A DNA stretch of 64,000 bases from Ipomoea triloba (lineage: Eukaryota > Streptophyta > Magnoliopsida > Solanales > Convolvulaceae), in the NCBI RefSeq assembly GCF_003576645.1, contig NC_044919.1, positions 13,713,685 to 13,777,684 on the forward strand, written 5' to 3'. Shown piece by piece: positions 25,031 to 37,113 of the stretch; the stretch's first letter is position 1, and every line of letters begins with the position of its first letter. The translations under genes were made by a program, and so were the position numbers. The notes under the pieces were generated by a model that saw only the letters and a list, made by a program, of their open reading frames with translations, was not told where the DNA came from and did not search any database.

Positions 25031-25323
25031 GAGGTGTTTGGTAAATAGTGGTTAGCTGATTGGGTTAGTAAGTTTGACTAGTTGATAGAATTAGCTTATT
25101 AGAGAAAGATGTTGGATAAATTAGTTGTTGGTTGATAATTGATTACATACAAAATGACTTTTTTAAAAGTTTTATCAAAAAACTATTTTGAACAGTTTTT
25201 TGAATTTTAGTATTTTGGAACAATAAAAAGCTAATTAATCAAACACTTGTATTGAATGTTTAACAAGTCAAAACAACTAATAGTGGTCAAATAAACCAAA
25301 ATTGGTTGATACCAAATAGGGCC
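25031..25323. mobile_element. Tourist-like MITE inside the left arm
   Basis: Ends GAGGTGTTTGGTAAATAG and the complement of GGCCCTATTTGGTATC; the right arm of the inverted repeat lacks this block, which marks it as an insertion of about 293 bp. It resembles the element at 48951-49249. Confidence 0.65.
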
Positions 25324-25777
25324 AATATCCAAAGAGTTTGAACTTATTAAAGTTTTTCTTATCCTAACTATAAATATATGACCTCTCATTCATCCTAGAG
25401 ATTATCATAAGCTTTGAAGTTTATTCAGAGATCACAATATGATCTTAAAAATAAAAGTCCCTCCATGAATATCAAACCAGGTCAGCCTATTGATCCAAAT
25501 CTCCATTAAAGATCAAATCATTTGAACTCGGGGGCCCTTCGAAGAACAAACATATAAGTTCTTTTTTGAAGATCAAGTCAAGGCCCTTCAATAGAGTATG
25601 TGTTCAACGCATCCAAGTGAAAAATCATAGGACTACACAGTTGTGCACATACAACATTGATACTACTTGTGACCATAATTTTGAATTCAATATACATAAT
25701 TCAATTTTCTTAGTTCACAAATTGGCACACCCAATGGGACTCGAAACCACAATCGCTTGTGAACAAAGAAAACTGAG

Positions 25778-25899
25778 GATGGGAGTGGGTTCGAGCCTCA
25801 GTGGAGGTAATTGTTGATTCTTTGTGCTTCATTAGGTTGAGAAAGTAGTTATGAACAGATACTACATTGTAATAGAGTCAGTAGTACTAAAAAAAAATT
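25778..25899 (+). mobile_element. 5'-truncated SINE
   Basis: It carries the B-box GGTTCGAGCC, the full shared body and an A-tail, but no A-box. AAACTGA flanks it on both sides (25771 and about 25904), a possible short target duplication. It lies in the loop of the large inverted repeat. Confidence 0.75.
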
Positions 25900-26526
25900 A
25901 TGCAAACTGAATTATATATATTAAATTCAAAATTCTAGTAACAAGTAATATCAATATATATGGTATGGGTACAAGATCTCTGTGTAGATCTCTGAGTCTT
26001 CACTTGGATGCCTTGAACGCGTACTCCATTGAAGGGTCTCCAGATTCAAACCGAATTCAAATGGTTTGATCTTCAATGAGGTTTAGATCAATATACCTAG
26101 TTTGAATGACTTCAATGAGGTTTTGATTGATATGCCTAGTATGATCTTCATGAAAGGGTTTTTATTTTCAGGATCATATTGTGATCGATCTCTGAATAAA
26201 ATTCAAAGCTTAACATATTTTTATGATAATCTCTAGGATGAATGAGAGGTCCTATTTATAATTAGGATAAGAAAATTTTTGATAAGTTCAAACACTTTTG
26301 ATATTATCTAATTAAACAAATTAGATAGTATCAATATTATTTAAAATATATTCAAATATTTTAATATTAAAAAAATTCATCATTATGAAAATTTCACTCA
26401 ACAATTTTTTAGACTAATTTAATATTTACGTTTTAAAATTAAATTAAAATTTTGAGGGTTACAAAAATATTCATCATTCTGGTTCTATTCTTGATTGCTA
26501 CATTCGCGCATATATATGTGTCTGTG

Positions 26527-26529
<3 letters not shown>

Positions 26530-26596
<67 letters not shown>
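26530..26596. repeat. (TA)n microsatellite, left part
   Basis: A pure TA run directly before the gypsy LTR; the same repeat resumes at 29090. Confidence 0.95.
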
Positions 26597-26599
<3 letters not shown>

Positions 26600-29086
26600 A
26601 TACTATATTAACCCCCTCGGTTTTTCGACAAAGTTAAGATTCGAGAATATTGATGTAAAATTTTTTAAGCTATGACGTTTAAGAGAAGACTGTTCGGTGC
26701 TCGAAATAATTTTTAGGATTAGTTATCGATAAGCTGCGAACTACGTACCGGTCACGAACCGAGAAAATTTTAAGGATATAGATTCAGTTCGAATTTTCTA
26801 GAATTTGGATTTTAAGTATTATACGATTAAGCCTGAATTTCTAGTTAGTTCAAGAAAAATTTAAATGGCTGTAAGGGATAAATTGTTACGGACTCTGTAC
26901 CTATATTTAGCGGATACCGAAAATTCCAAACTTGGTGATTTGCGACGGGAATATTTTTAGGATAATTTTGGTATTAGAATTTTCCCGAATTAAGTTATAA
27001 TCCTCCGAACATTCATCTGATTTAAGCATAAACTGGCCAATTAGATTTGAGATCTTCTAAGGACTCCATGGGGTGATGACAAGTGGCAAGGCAAATCTAA
27101 GACTAAGATTGGGCATTAAATGTGACATTTATGAGGTATGGCCTAGTTGCACTTGTTACTTGATCTTCAAGAACTAAATCTACACTAATCACATGATCAT
27201 CTCTCTCACTCTTCCACTCCATTTTCGAATACACACTTAGGGAAGGAAGAAGGGAAATTATCTTAGTCTTCTATTGTGATCCAAGAACACCCTAGGCAAT
27301 TCTTCAACTCCAAGGACTCTACTCTAGGTAAGAACTTCGGTTTTGTTCGGATTCTACCCCTCCTAAGACTTAAGCTGAACTTAAGTGTTAATGTTTAGTG
27401 CATGAAAAATATTGTTATTGTGGTGATGTTGTAGGGGACTTTGAATCCAAGGAAAGATCTAGCACTTCTTCGGTTTTAAAATCTTCCATCGAGATAAGGA
27501 ATCCCTTAAGTTGGCCCAATCACTTGAAGTAGACAATTGCTAGGAAATTACATGATTAGGAATTTTTACGTCAAAATCATGTGCTATGTTATAGATCTAA
27601 AAGTTGGCTCAAATTCTCTACCTTGATTTTTGGTAAATTTACTAGGCATGTCCATAGCTAATTTACGCATGTATATGTTGTATTTATGCCCATATAGGCT
27701 TATACTTGTGAAAATAGTGAAAAGAAATAAGGATAGTCTCTGGCAGTAACTTCCGAGATTTACTGGGAAAAATCGGTAAGGTATTTTGATCCCATTTTTT
27801 TTAGACATGTAGTTCTATAAGTGTAGAACCCGCATATAAAATTTCATAATGATCGGAGTAGTATAACTGTATAAGTATGGTTTTCGAATTTTTTTCCAAA
27901 ACTGGTCCAGAGAGAAAAACTCTGGACAGCACACTGCCAAGGGCAAAAATGTAATTTTTTGTGTTTATTCGTGGATCAAAATGACCAAAACTTTTTATGG
28001 ACATCAAGTACTATAAGTTGGGGTTCTACCATAAAAATTTCAAGTGAAAAAGAGTTCGGGAACTATTTTTACCGGCTCAATCTTTCGGATTGCGCCAAGC
28101 TGAAATTTTCTGAAAAAGAATGGTTAGAAACAATTTTGACAAATATTATTTTTGTGCATTATATTAACGTGGAAGATAATTATGTTTTGAACATTGTTGT
28201 GACTCCTGTACTTGAATTTCTGTGATGTGACTAACACTAACCTAAGTATGTGGGTTGGGGAAATATACTTGAATAAGTATATTGGTTATGGAGTCATGTG
28301 GTAATAATTAATGAAGGTGAGGGAGTCTGTACGATTAATCGGTACTGCAGAGAGAAGTCTATTCGCTGAGTGTTGGGTGAATTAAACGTGGATGTGTTGT
28401 GTACCCCACGTGAGAATTAAAAAGTGGATGTGTTGTGTACCCCACTTGTGAATTAAAGGTGGATGTGTTGTGTACCCCACCTGTGAATTAATGGTGGGAG
28501 TTGTGTACCCCACGGGTGATGTGCGAGAGCTAACTGTCGGGTGTCCTAACAGTTGTGTGGGCGTTGTGTACCCCACGGGTGAATTAATGGCTGTGTTATG
28601 TGCCGAAATTACTGATGTAATGTGAAATTTGCTTGTTGTTAGACTGCTTGCAGGTAGACTGCGATTGCTGGGTAACGTTTACCTTACCTTATTGTATTAC
28701 TAATTGTGGTTTCGAAAACCTTTGTTTATTTTCGAGTGATCATGGATATCCTTACTTAGCCGTCGCGCTAACTACACTTCGTTGTGTCATTTATTAGATG
28801 CAGTCTAGCGTGGGCCCCTATGGCCGATGAGCTCTGAATAGGATGGGAGTCGAGGTTGAAGATTACTCTATCCTAGAATAGACACTCTGGAAGGATTATT
28901 TCCATATGTACATATCTGGATATTGATATGGTTATTTGAGGTTGTAAGTTTAGCCTTAGCGTTTAGGTATAGGAAAGATACCTAAGCGTGGCGGTAACAC
29001 CCAGTTTTCTGCTGGTTAGACGCTTCCGCAATGTATTATATTTTAAGGATTTTGTAATAAATCCAAGATGTGAAAATTGGGGTGTT

Positions 29087-29089
<3 letters not shown>
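26597..29089 (+). mobile_element. Ty3/gypsy solo LTR, Tekay/Del-like, 2.5 kb
   Basis: The right end is GAAAATTGGGGTGTTACA, preceded by the TGCGGAAGCG-related block (CGCTTCCGCA) also found in the LTR at 3795. The left part begins near TTAACCCCCTCGG, with a GACAAAGTTAAGATTCGAGA block, but the canonical TG start is not clear. No coding region and no internal retrotransposon sequence lie on either side; instead both sides are (TA)n. This fits a solo LTR left after recombination between two LTRs. A short region at 28388-28590 has 34-36-bp tandem units. Confidence 0.75.
28388..28590 (+). repeat. Tandem repeat of about 35 bp in the gypsy LTR
   Basis: Units start at 28388, 28424, 28459 and about 28493, each with GTGGATGTGTTGTGTACCCC or a shortened form. 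Confidence 0.8.

Positions 29090-29134
<45 letters not shown>
29090..29134. repeat. (TA)n microsatellite, right part
   Basis: Continuation of the TA run broken by the gypsy LTR. Confidence 0.95.
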
Positions 29135-29140
<6 letters not shown>

Positions 29141-29654
29141 TCAACATTATTAACAAAACGTTCATGTAGACATCTCTAGCTAAGAACACAAAGGTCAATT
29201 TAAACATATAATGGTAATTAAGACAATTTTACAATACTTTTTATTACAAAGTTTTTTTTCTGCCAAAAAAAAAATAAAGAATTACTTTTTTTCTTCTTTG
29301 TTTTTTGAACCATTTAATATAACTCAAACATCCTCAGTTTATCCAATTCATTTTTGAAAGTATAAATAATAAATGTTGAAAAAATAATTTAAAAAATTCG
29401 AAATATTATCTTACCTGGTACTCATTCAACACTATTATAATGTGAAGAACAATGTGTACATTGGTAGGATAATCTATTATTGTTTTCTTATTGTATAGTA
29501 AGACTTTTCTACAGAAATAATATAACTCTTTTGGTACAAATGTACAATCTCAATTTTACAAAATATCTTTACATGTAAATTTCAACAACCAGTAACTTCT
29601 ACGATAATAATTGAAATGTTAAAATTACTTAACTTATTACTGTATAAGTAGCAT

Positions 29655-29681
29655 CCGTGCATCGCACGGGTATAATACTTG
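29655..29681 (+). mobile_element. Helitron 3' terminus, damaged, orphan
   Basis: Hairpin CCGTGC-ATC-GCACGG at 29655-29669, followed by GTATAATA and CTTG in place of CTAG. Same family signature as Helitron A, but the last bases are mutated and no 5' end was identified upstream. Confidence 0.6.
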
Positions 29682-29689
29682 TAATTTAA

Positions 29690-30960
29690 AAAATGACATT
29701 TGAATGTCCATTTTAAGGTATTAGTTTGACTCAGGTTCACTTTTGATTTGTGTAAAATTAAAAGTGAATTTGAATCAAAATTCAAAAATGAGTTTCATAG
29801 ACTTGAACTTGTGTGCAAGTGCATCCTTAGGACAAGGATGGTATATTATGATTATCTGTACATAGAGAATACAATAGATATATAAAGACAGTAGTAGAAA
29901 TCAACTAGAACACTGTGCGCTCCGAAGATGTGCCAGTAGAGCCATCATCGTGTACGTTCGACATGAGAAGAAATGGGAAAACCTGGTAATTAATACTATT
30001 GTATATTATGATTATTTGTACATAGAGAATACAACAGATATATAAAGACAATAGTAGAAATCAACTAGAACACTAACTCTAATATAATCATAACACTTAA
30101 TAGCACAAACAAGCTAAGCCAAAGTTTAATTTTGTCAAATTTTCCAAATTAGTTAACCATTTATAGAGTTACAAATTAGAATTTTAAAATAAAATTCAAA
30201 TGACATGTTGAATACTATTATTTTCAAGTTCCCTATACATACTTGGTTGTTGGTAAAAATGTTTTAACACATAAAATTTCTCAATTTTTCTTTCTCAAAC
30301 CCATTTTAAAATTTTTGAAAAAAAATAATATTAAGTCTCAGGCTTGCACTCGTGTGCACCCTTGATATCACAAATAAGCTAAATTTTTGTCAAAATTTTA
30401 AAATAATTTTTCTAACTATGAAAACAGCAAGGTGGGTGCCTCGCTATTGAGAGAGGTAAACCAAGAAGGTAGAAATGTGAAATAAAGAGGTAAACTCTCT
30501 ATCCGCACTTCGTTGCTTTCATGCCTGTTGGCAATGCATCTCATTGTTATCAATATGTTGCAACGTACTAAAAATAAGTGACTTAATTATGATATTTTAG
30601 AAATTAATATTGATTTATTTCAATCCATATATCTTAGAATTAACTTTGTAGCTTTAATTTATGTTTTATTTTCAAATTAATTAGCCAGTTATAAGAATTA
30701 CACTTTTGAATTTTAAATTCAAATTTAAATACCATGCATGGCAAATGCATGCTGTTATTTTCAAGTTCCCTATACATACTAGGTTGTTGGGAAAAACACA
30801 TTTGAACACTTGAAATTCTCAATTTCTCTCTCTTGACACTCTATCAAAATTCTTGGGAAAAAAATTGCAAACAACATTCCTAGATTCCAATGTTCATTTT
30901 ATGATTTGTTTGAGTTCTCCACATTTCAACACTTCATAGTACTCACGAGAGAAAGTGAAT
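29690..30960. other. AT-rich spacer with direct repeats
   Basis: A block of about 72 bases (29840-29911) is repeated at 30001-30073, and AAGTTCCCTATACATACT occurs at about 30226 and 30759. No gene is seen. Confidence 0.5.
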
Positions 30961-32668
30961 TGGGATCTGTTCGGTAGACTTATTTAGAAGCTTATAGTTT
31001 ATTTTAAGTTACTAATAAGTCATAAGCTCTGTTTGGTAATATTTTCAAAATAAACTAATAGCTAAAATAAGAGCTTGTTTTTATCTTCCTTATTATTTTA
31101 AATAAATGACATCTTTTACCCCTCCTAATTAAAATTCTTTTGGCATTTTCTCTTCAGGCAAAAACTTGTGTGAGACCATCTCACCATGAGACGGGTCGGG
31201 TCGGGTCGGGTCAAGATGGAAATGTAAGCACGAATGTCATACTTATATGCTCAAATGTAATACTAATCAAGAATAAATTTTTTGTTACTTATTAGAGTAA
31301 ATGTAATACTTTTAAGGGGAAATACAATACTTTTACATTTCGATTTAAAAGTATTACATTTTTCCTCAAAAGTATTATATTTGCCCTTATAAGTGAGAGG
31401 TACTTGTCAACATTACTTATTATGAAAAATGTATTATTTTTTTTCTTATAAGTAACAAAAATTGTATTTTTTATTAGTGTTATATTTGAGCATATAAGTG
31501 TGAGATTTGCACATATAAGTATGACATTTGCATGGGGCTTTGACCCGACCCGACCCGTCTCACGAATAAGGATCCGTGAGACGGTCTCACACAAGTGTGA
31601 CCCTTCTCTTCAATATGTCTAGTTGTAATTTCAGTTTGACATTTGTGTGTTTGCACATTAATTTTTGTATAAACTAATTTTATGAACTATAAATATTTTG
31701 TTTTACTTTATATATTTTCAAATATATGTTCTTTCTTTATATTTTATTAAAATATATTGGTTTCATTATTTTATATTTTATTATATGTAAGCAAACCTAT
31801 TTAAATTTAAAACTATTTAAATTTTATGAATATGTCATTTTTAGTCTTTTTACATTTATCAGCTTATCAAATATTTAATTTTACCAAACACTTTTAAGCA
31901 TAACATATCTTCATATATTTCAGCTACTAGCTTATAGCTTTTAAGCTTTTAACTACTTTTCAGCTTTCAGCTACCTTTTCAGCCAGGTTTGCCAAACATG
32001 ACATTGGTTCCAAGGATATTGTAATTAAGCAACACAAGCCTTAAAATTTTCTAATCAATTTCTTAAATTATTATCATGATTAATTTTTTTTGGGATATTA
32101 TTTTAAGCATAATTATAGTAAAAAAAAAAAAAAACATTATAAAACTTTTTCTACATTCAAAAATCTCGCTCTCCAAATCGTTATCTATCTACACCCACTT
32201 TCAATTCAAACTTTTAATAACATGATATTATTCGATCATAAGAAACACCAATTAATTAAGCCACTTTTATATCCTATAGGAATTTAATATCATAGTTTGT
32301 AATTAATTTTAGATTATTAGATAATATTGTTAACTAATATATGGAATGGAAGCCACATTTTAAAGGAGTATGATGAGGAGATTCCTGCTTTTGGGATGTT
32401 GAAAAAGTGGTTAAGAGGGGTTGTGTTACATACCAAAGTGGAGTAAATTAAAGTGCGTGGAGGGGTCCAAGTTTTCAAACGTGTTGAAAAAGCTTCTACT
32501 CTTGTATTAGTTCATAAGCTATGACAAAACTTATTAATAGATTCAAAATAAGCTCTTATTTTAAGCTACTAGCTTATTTTGAAAATATTACCAAACAGAA
32601 CTTATAGCTTATTAGTAGTTTAAAATAAGCTATAAACCCCTAAATAAGCTCTGCTAAACAGAGCCTAA
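30961..32668. mobile_element. Element with about 110-bp terminal inverted repeats
   Basis: The first 110 bases (with CTTATTTAGAAGCTTATAG and CTCTGTTTGGTAATATTTTC) recur inverted at about 32560-32668. The interior has no transposase and carries an insertion at 31157-31603. I do not find a clear target duplication, so it might instead be two separate head-to-head MITEs. Confidence 0.55.
31157..31603. mobile_element. Foldback MITE with 9-bp target duplication
   Basis: Both flanks read TTCTCTTCA (31148-31156 and 31604-31612). The ends are long inverted repeats: ACTTGTGTGAGACCATCTCA, then (GGGTC)n on the left; the mirrored form on the right with GACCC repeats. No ORF. A 9-bp duplication and long inverted ends point to a Mutator-like non-autonomous element. 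It is inserted in the older element at 30961-32668. Confidence 0.85.
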
Positions 32669-32748
32669 GTTTATAATCTTATATTTAAGCTGAAAATGAA
32701 ATTCAGCTTCACTCCTAATTTCTTGTTATATTAACTTTGAATAATATT

Positions 32749-32876
32749 GCCAAAGACCTTGTGGTCTAGTGGTATCCGATTGCATCCTCACATGGGAGGG
32801 GGTGGGTTCAAGTCTTAGTTGAGGTGATATATAGATATTACATTTTAACAGAGTTGATAGTACTAAAACAACAAAT
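32749..32876 (+). mobile_element. SINE with A-box and B-box
   Basis: It starts GCCAAAGACCTTGTGGTCTA, has an A-box TGGTCTAGTGG and a B-box GGTTCAAGTC (mutated), and a shortened body ending GATAGTACTAAAAC. The stretch with TTGACTCTTTGTGCTTC is deleted. No clear target duplication, which suggests age. Confidence 0.75.
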
Positions 32877-32886
32877 AAAACTTAAG

Positions 32887-33247
32887 TAACACATTTATTG
32901 CTCCATTCACTCGTAGTCCGTTTGAAAACTAAAAAGAAACTTTTTTCATTATCAACGAATTGAAAAAAAAAAAAAATTGGATCTAGCTTTAATTTAAGAT
33001 GATATACAACCATTAAATTGATATTATTGTATATTTATGATATTTTAAAAAATAGTACTAAAACTTTAAATAATATGAAGTAACACATTTATTGCTCCAT
33101 TCACTCGGCGTCCGTTTGAAAACTAAAAAGAAACTTTTTTCATTATCAAGGAATTGAAAAAAAAAAATCGATCTAGCTTTAATTTAAGATGATATACAAC
33201 CATTAAATTGATATTATTGTATATTTATGATATTTTAAAAAATAGTA
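32887..33247. repeat. 194-bp tandem duplication
   Basis: The text from ACATTTATTGCTCCATTCAC at 32891 repeats from 33085 with a few differences. Two units, no ORF. Confidence 0.85.
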
Positions 33248-34254
33248 CTCGCCTATATTTATTGTTAAGAAATCACAATTTTGGTCCCTCAATTTCACAA
33301 TTTCTAATGTGATAATCCTATCGATCATTATTCTATTAGAGTATATATGTACACTATATCTTTTTAAAAATATACGGGTCAACAGGCCGGTGCAGTCTAT
33401 TGGCCATAATTTAAAGTCCACCCTTGTTCGTAGTATAAGGATTCGGGTGAGAACGTCTCTCCAGTAAAAAGTGTAGACACATTCACATCCTCCATCTTGA
33501 GAAATTAAATGTTAAAATTTTATTATTACTAAACTTTCAAGTTTGCAATTATCATAAAATGAACTCTACTATTAAATTTTTTTAATAATTATAAAATTAA
33601 TCCTGTATTTTTACTAAAATCTTCAAGTATTAATAAACTAAGATAGATGATTGAGATCAGTTTTCATTTCTTACCAGAAGACCCTCTTCTCATTTGGTCA
33701 TTACCTATATATATATAAAACCAAAGTTTTTTTTAAGAAACCAAAATTTATTTTTAATGATAAGATATTTGAATTCATAATTAAGTAAGAGTTGTGGATT
33801 GTAGATTAAGAAAACATTATTAATTTATTTGTAAACAAAGCTTGTTTCTTGGAGGGTAGCAGTAAGTACAATGATTAGGCACGTAGAAGTACAACCATTT
33901 GTAATTAAAAACTCATCAAAATTGCGAACTTTTCTATCCCATCACATGAAAGATCATGCTTCTTATCAGTTGTTATTATCACCAACATGCCAAGGTTTTG
34001 GTGTTCCTTTTTTATCGGTATCACAAGTGGCCAAATACCTACTGAAACAATCTCAAACCTTTGTCATAATTTCAATCAAACATTTTTAATTTGTTACACT
34101 ACAAAAAAGAATGTCAATTGTAAAGATATCTAGTGTTGGTTATATCATTATTTATAACATGAAAATACATCTAATATTGATAAATTCTGCATGCTTTTTA
34201 CCGCGCTTAAATCCTCACCAATTTATTTTCATAATTATTGTATTTAGCGTGTAG
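33248..34254. other. AT-rich spacer
   Basis: A 72-codon open frame at 33871-34089 resembles nothing I know and lies in ordinary AT-rich DNA. No gene is supported. Confidence 0.45.
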
Positions 34255-34773
34255 CGGTGTGGTCCATGGAGTAGTATCATTCTAATTACATTTTAGTTTC
34301 ATTTGAGAATATTGCTTTGTTTTTCAGTTTCATTTTTCACACACACTAGTTTCATTATAGTAATATCAAAGTATTATTGTAATTCTACTACAATTTAATT
34401 TGAAAATATACATTATTAGATGAGCTCTATTTTGTAGTTTCATTTTCCACGCACACTAATCTATACTATATATAAAAGCATTATCCTCCTCTAGAATTTT
34501 CCCACCCAAAAGTAGGGGTATTTTAGTAATATGGTAATAATATTAAATATTAATAATATTAGTTATTATTATTATTATTATAGAATAATATTAATATTAA
34601 TAATAGATTATTATTATTATTATAGAATAATATTAATATTAATAATAGAATAATATTAATTATAATAGGTTATTAGTAATTATGGTAATGGTAATTATTA
34701 TGATAGAATAATATTAATGAGATAATAATGTTTTGATTGTTACAATTTTTGGTAATGTCAATCATATTATATT

Positions 34774-35306
34774 NNNNNNNNNNNNNNNNNNNNNNNNNNN
34801 NNNNNNNNNNNNNNNNNNNNNNNNNNNNNNNNNNNNNNNNNNNNNNNNNNNNNNNNNNNNNNNNNNNNNNNNNNNNNNNNNNNNNNNNNNNNNNNNNNNN
34901 NNNNNNNNNNNNNNNNNNNNNNNNNNNNNNNNNNNNNNNNNNNNNNNNNNNNNNNNNNNNNNNNNNNNNNNNNNNNNNNNNNNNNNNNNNNNNNNNNNNN
35001 NNNNNNNNNNNNNNNNNNNNNNNNNNNNNNNNNNNNNNNNNNNNNNNNNNNNNNNNNNNNNNNNNNNNNNNNNNNNNNNNNNNNNNNNNNNNNNNNNNNN
35101 NNNNNNNNNNNNNNNNNNNNNNNNNNNNNNNNNNNNNNNNNNNNNNNNNNNNNNNNNNNNNNNNNNNNNNNNNNNNNNNNNNNNNNNNNNNNNNNNNNNN
35201 NNNNNNNNNNNNNNNNNNNNNNNNNNNNNNNNNNNNNNNNNNNNNNNNNNNNNNNNNNNNNNNNNNNNNNNNNNNNNNNNNNNNNNNNNNNNNNNNNNNN
35301 NNNNNN
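34774..35306. other. Assembly gap (533 N)
   Basis: Unread bases in the 5' part of Helitron B, flanked by AT-rich repeats. Confidence 1.
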
Positions 35307-36014
35307 CTATTTATTATTATATAATTGGTGATATATATTTGTAATCTGTAAAGGAATATAAGGAAATGAATAAGTAAGGAATATATAAGGAAAAGATCAG
35401 AATCATTTTAGGAAATGTTAGTCTACACGTTAATTGGAAGATTTTGCATTAAAATAAAAAGAATAGAATCAGTTACTAATAATTTAGCCTTATTTTACTA
35501 TTAATCTTTAAAGAAGATTTTGCATAAAAATGGAATAAAATTGGTTATTAATAATTTAGCCACAAAATCATCGTTATTTCTTCAAATAATAATGCTCCAT
35601 AACCAGCCATCTAATCTGCACTATAAATACGCTTATAATCCTGAATTATTCTACCATCCATTATTTTCTATTATTCTCTGCTATTTCTCCTTATTGTTCA
35701 CTAACTAATGAAGTTTGTTTCCGTCTCTCTCCCAGACTTATCCCCAAGATGAGGAAAAGCTCAAGGAATATCAACGCTTCGCGGTCAACTAACAAATACT
35801 TGAGGGCTTATTCCACAACTCCCATGTAAATTTCTCCTAATTGTTATTCTAATAATTTAATTATATTTAGAATCTAGGTACCTATACCTCTTTCCAAATA
35901 ATTTTCTGCAGTAAACAAGTATTCCATTTTTCCAGTTTTTCTATTTCTCCAATTTTTCTATTTCTAAAGATTACTCATTTCTCTCCAAGCATCAAATAGC
36001 CACGACATTAGCAT

Positions 36015-36320
36015 TTGTGCTTTTACAAAAAAGGAAATTCACACAAAAGAAATGCAATTACTGACCAACAAGATGACAAAGAAAAGGAAAATGAACACAA
36101 CCTAATATTGGGAATATGGCTTGAGAAGATTGGGACGATCTCTATACATGAGGAATATATGAAAACTTTTGAGATTTTGAGTAAAAACCTGAAGTTTGCT
36201 GAAGGAGTTCCAATGGTTAAATCATCAAAAGCCCTAAAAGATGTTCAACCTGAACTTGAGAAATTAAGACAAAAGTCAATATCAAAGGTATTTTATGTTT
36301 TGCAGGCTATGAGAATGTAA
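36015..36320 (+). pseudogene. VPS52-like exon captured by Helitron B
   Basis: An open frame of 101 residues whose middle (about residues 45-90; roughly 36150-36284) closely resembles plant VPS52 (POK), the subunit of the GARP/EARP tethering complex that works in endosome-to-Golgi traffic. Recognisable runs include EEYMKTFEILSKNLKF and ALKDVQPELEKLRQKS. A good splice donor (AAG then GTATTT) follows ISK at 36285, and the frame then runs into intron-like DNA with a stop, so exon and intron edge were both captured. The first 45 residues are not recognised. Only about 45 codons of a protein of roughly 700 residues remain, so it cannot replace VPS52. Identification is by memory of the family, moderately sure. 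Confidence 0.65.
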
Positions 36321-36837
36321 TTTTGTATGATGTGGTATCATTTTCTATTTTGAAGTTTTATTATAAGGTTAAAACAGCTAAAATCTCACTACTGCCAATG
36401 AGGGGGGAAAAATGCAGGGAAAGGAAAGAAAAGAAAAAACACAGGGAAGAATAAATTTCACCCATAGACTCATTGAGACTACTCTCACATATCCTCAAGG
36501 AGCTGAAATCCAAATTATTCAAAATGAATATAAAGAAATGGTTAAATTATCTTCTGATTCTAGAACTTGAGCAAATTATTATGTTGAGAGGAAAAATCAT
36601 TTTCTCTCAGCATTAATCATGTCCACACCCTGGCATAGTTCTATACGACTTTCACAGTTCAGAGAGCAATAACAAGGCTGCCAAACTACTGATATGACTG
36701 AATAACAATTTGGATATGTAGCAAATTAAAGAAAAGTAAATAAGTATTACCTCAACTTGACGACAAAAAAAATCCACAAATGAAGAAGCCGTTGATTAAA
36801 TCCAAGCCTCCGTTTCACTATCATTGTCGATTAGCCA

Positions 36838-37113
36838 TTAGCAAAGGCTCCGAAGATAGGAGAAGAAGAGAGAAAAAAAGGGAGAGAAATTAAATGGTGA
36901 AAGACATAGCCGGCTGTCAGTGACTAGAGGACTAACCTGAGGATGAAGACGGAGACCGGGAAATGGGTAGCTCACAGCTGGCGACCAGGCGAGTAGGAGA
37001 CGACCGACGACTGAGTGGGCGAGAGTTGAAGCCAGCGACTGGACCACTGTTGTCTCCGTGTCTTTGGCGTCTGCTGGGTGGTGGGCAGTGGCGAGGCAGA
37101 GCATAGAACCCAA
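36838..37113 (-). other. GC-rich gene-like patch in Helitron B
   Basis: A GC-rich block in AT-rich DNA, open on the minus strand for 91 codons. The product is low in complexity and not recognised. Together with the pyrimidine-rich minus-strand text near 36850-36890 it looks like the leader and first exon of some captured plant gene, but this is inference from composition alone. Confidence 0.35.

Larger units (their letters stand above)
24895..26465. repeat. Large imperfect inverted repeat
   Basis: The left arm (about 24895-25710) and right arm (about 25920-26465) match in opposite orientation over several hundred bases: for example GACCTCTCATTCATCCTAGA at about 25381 and its complement near 26233, and ATTATCTAATTTGTTTAATT at about 25009 and its complement near 26310. 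The left arm is longer because a roughly 290-bp MITE sits in it; the centre holds a SINE. It is either a foldback element or two head-to-head copies of one repeat. Confidence 0.8.

Noticed and set aside
33705..33725. Helitron start-like CTATATATATATAAAACC
   Set aside because: It lacks the leading TC and any partner end.
34733..35344. Long open frames across 34733-35344
   Set aside because: Almost all codons are N; they are produced by the assembly gap.
36838..37113. A real 91-residue minus-strand gene in Helitron B
   Set aside because: The product is not recognised, there is no conserved motif, and the patch looks like part of a captured gene leader; kept only as a composition anomaly.
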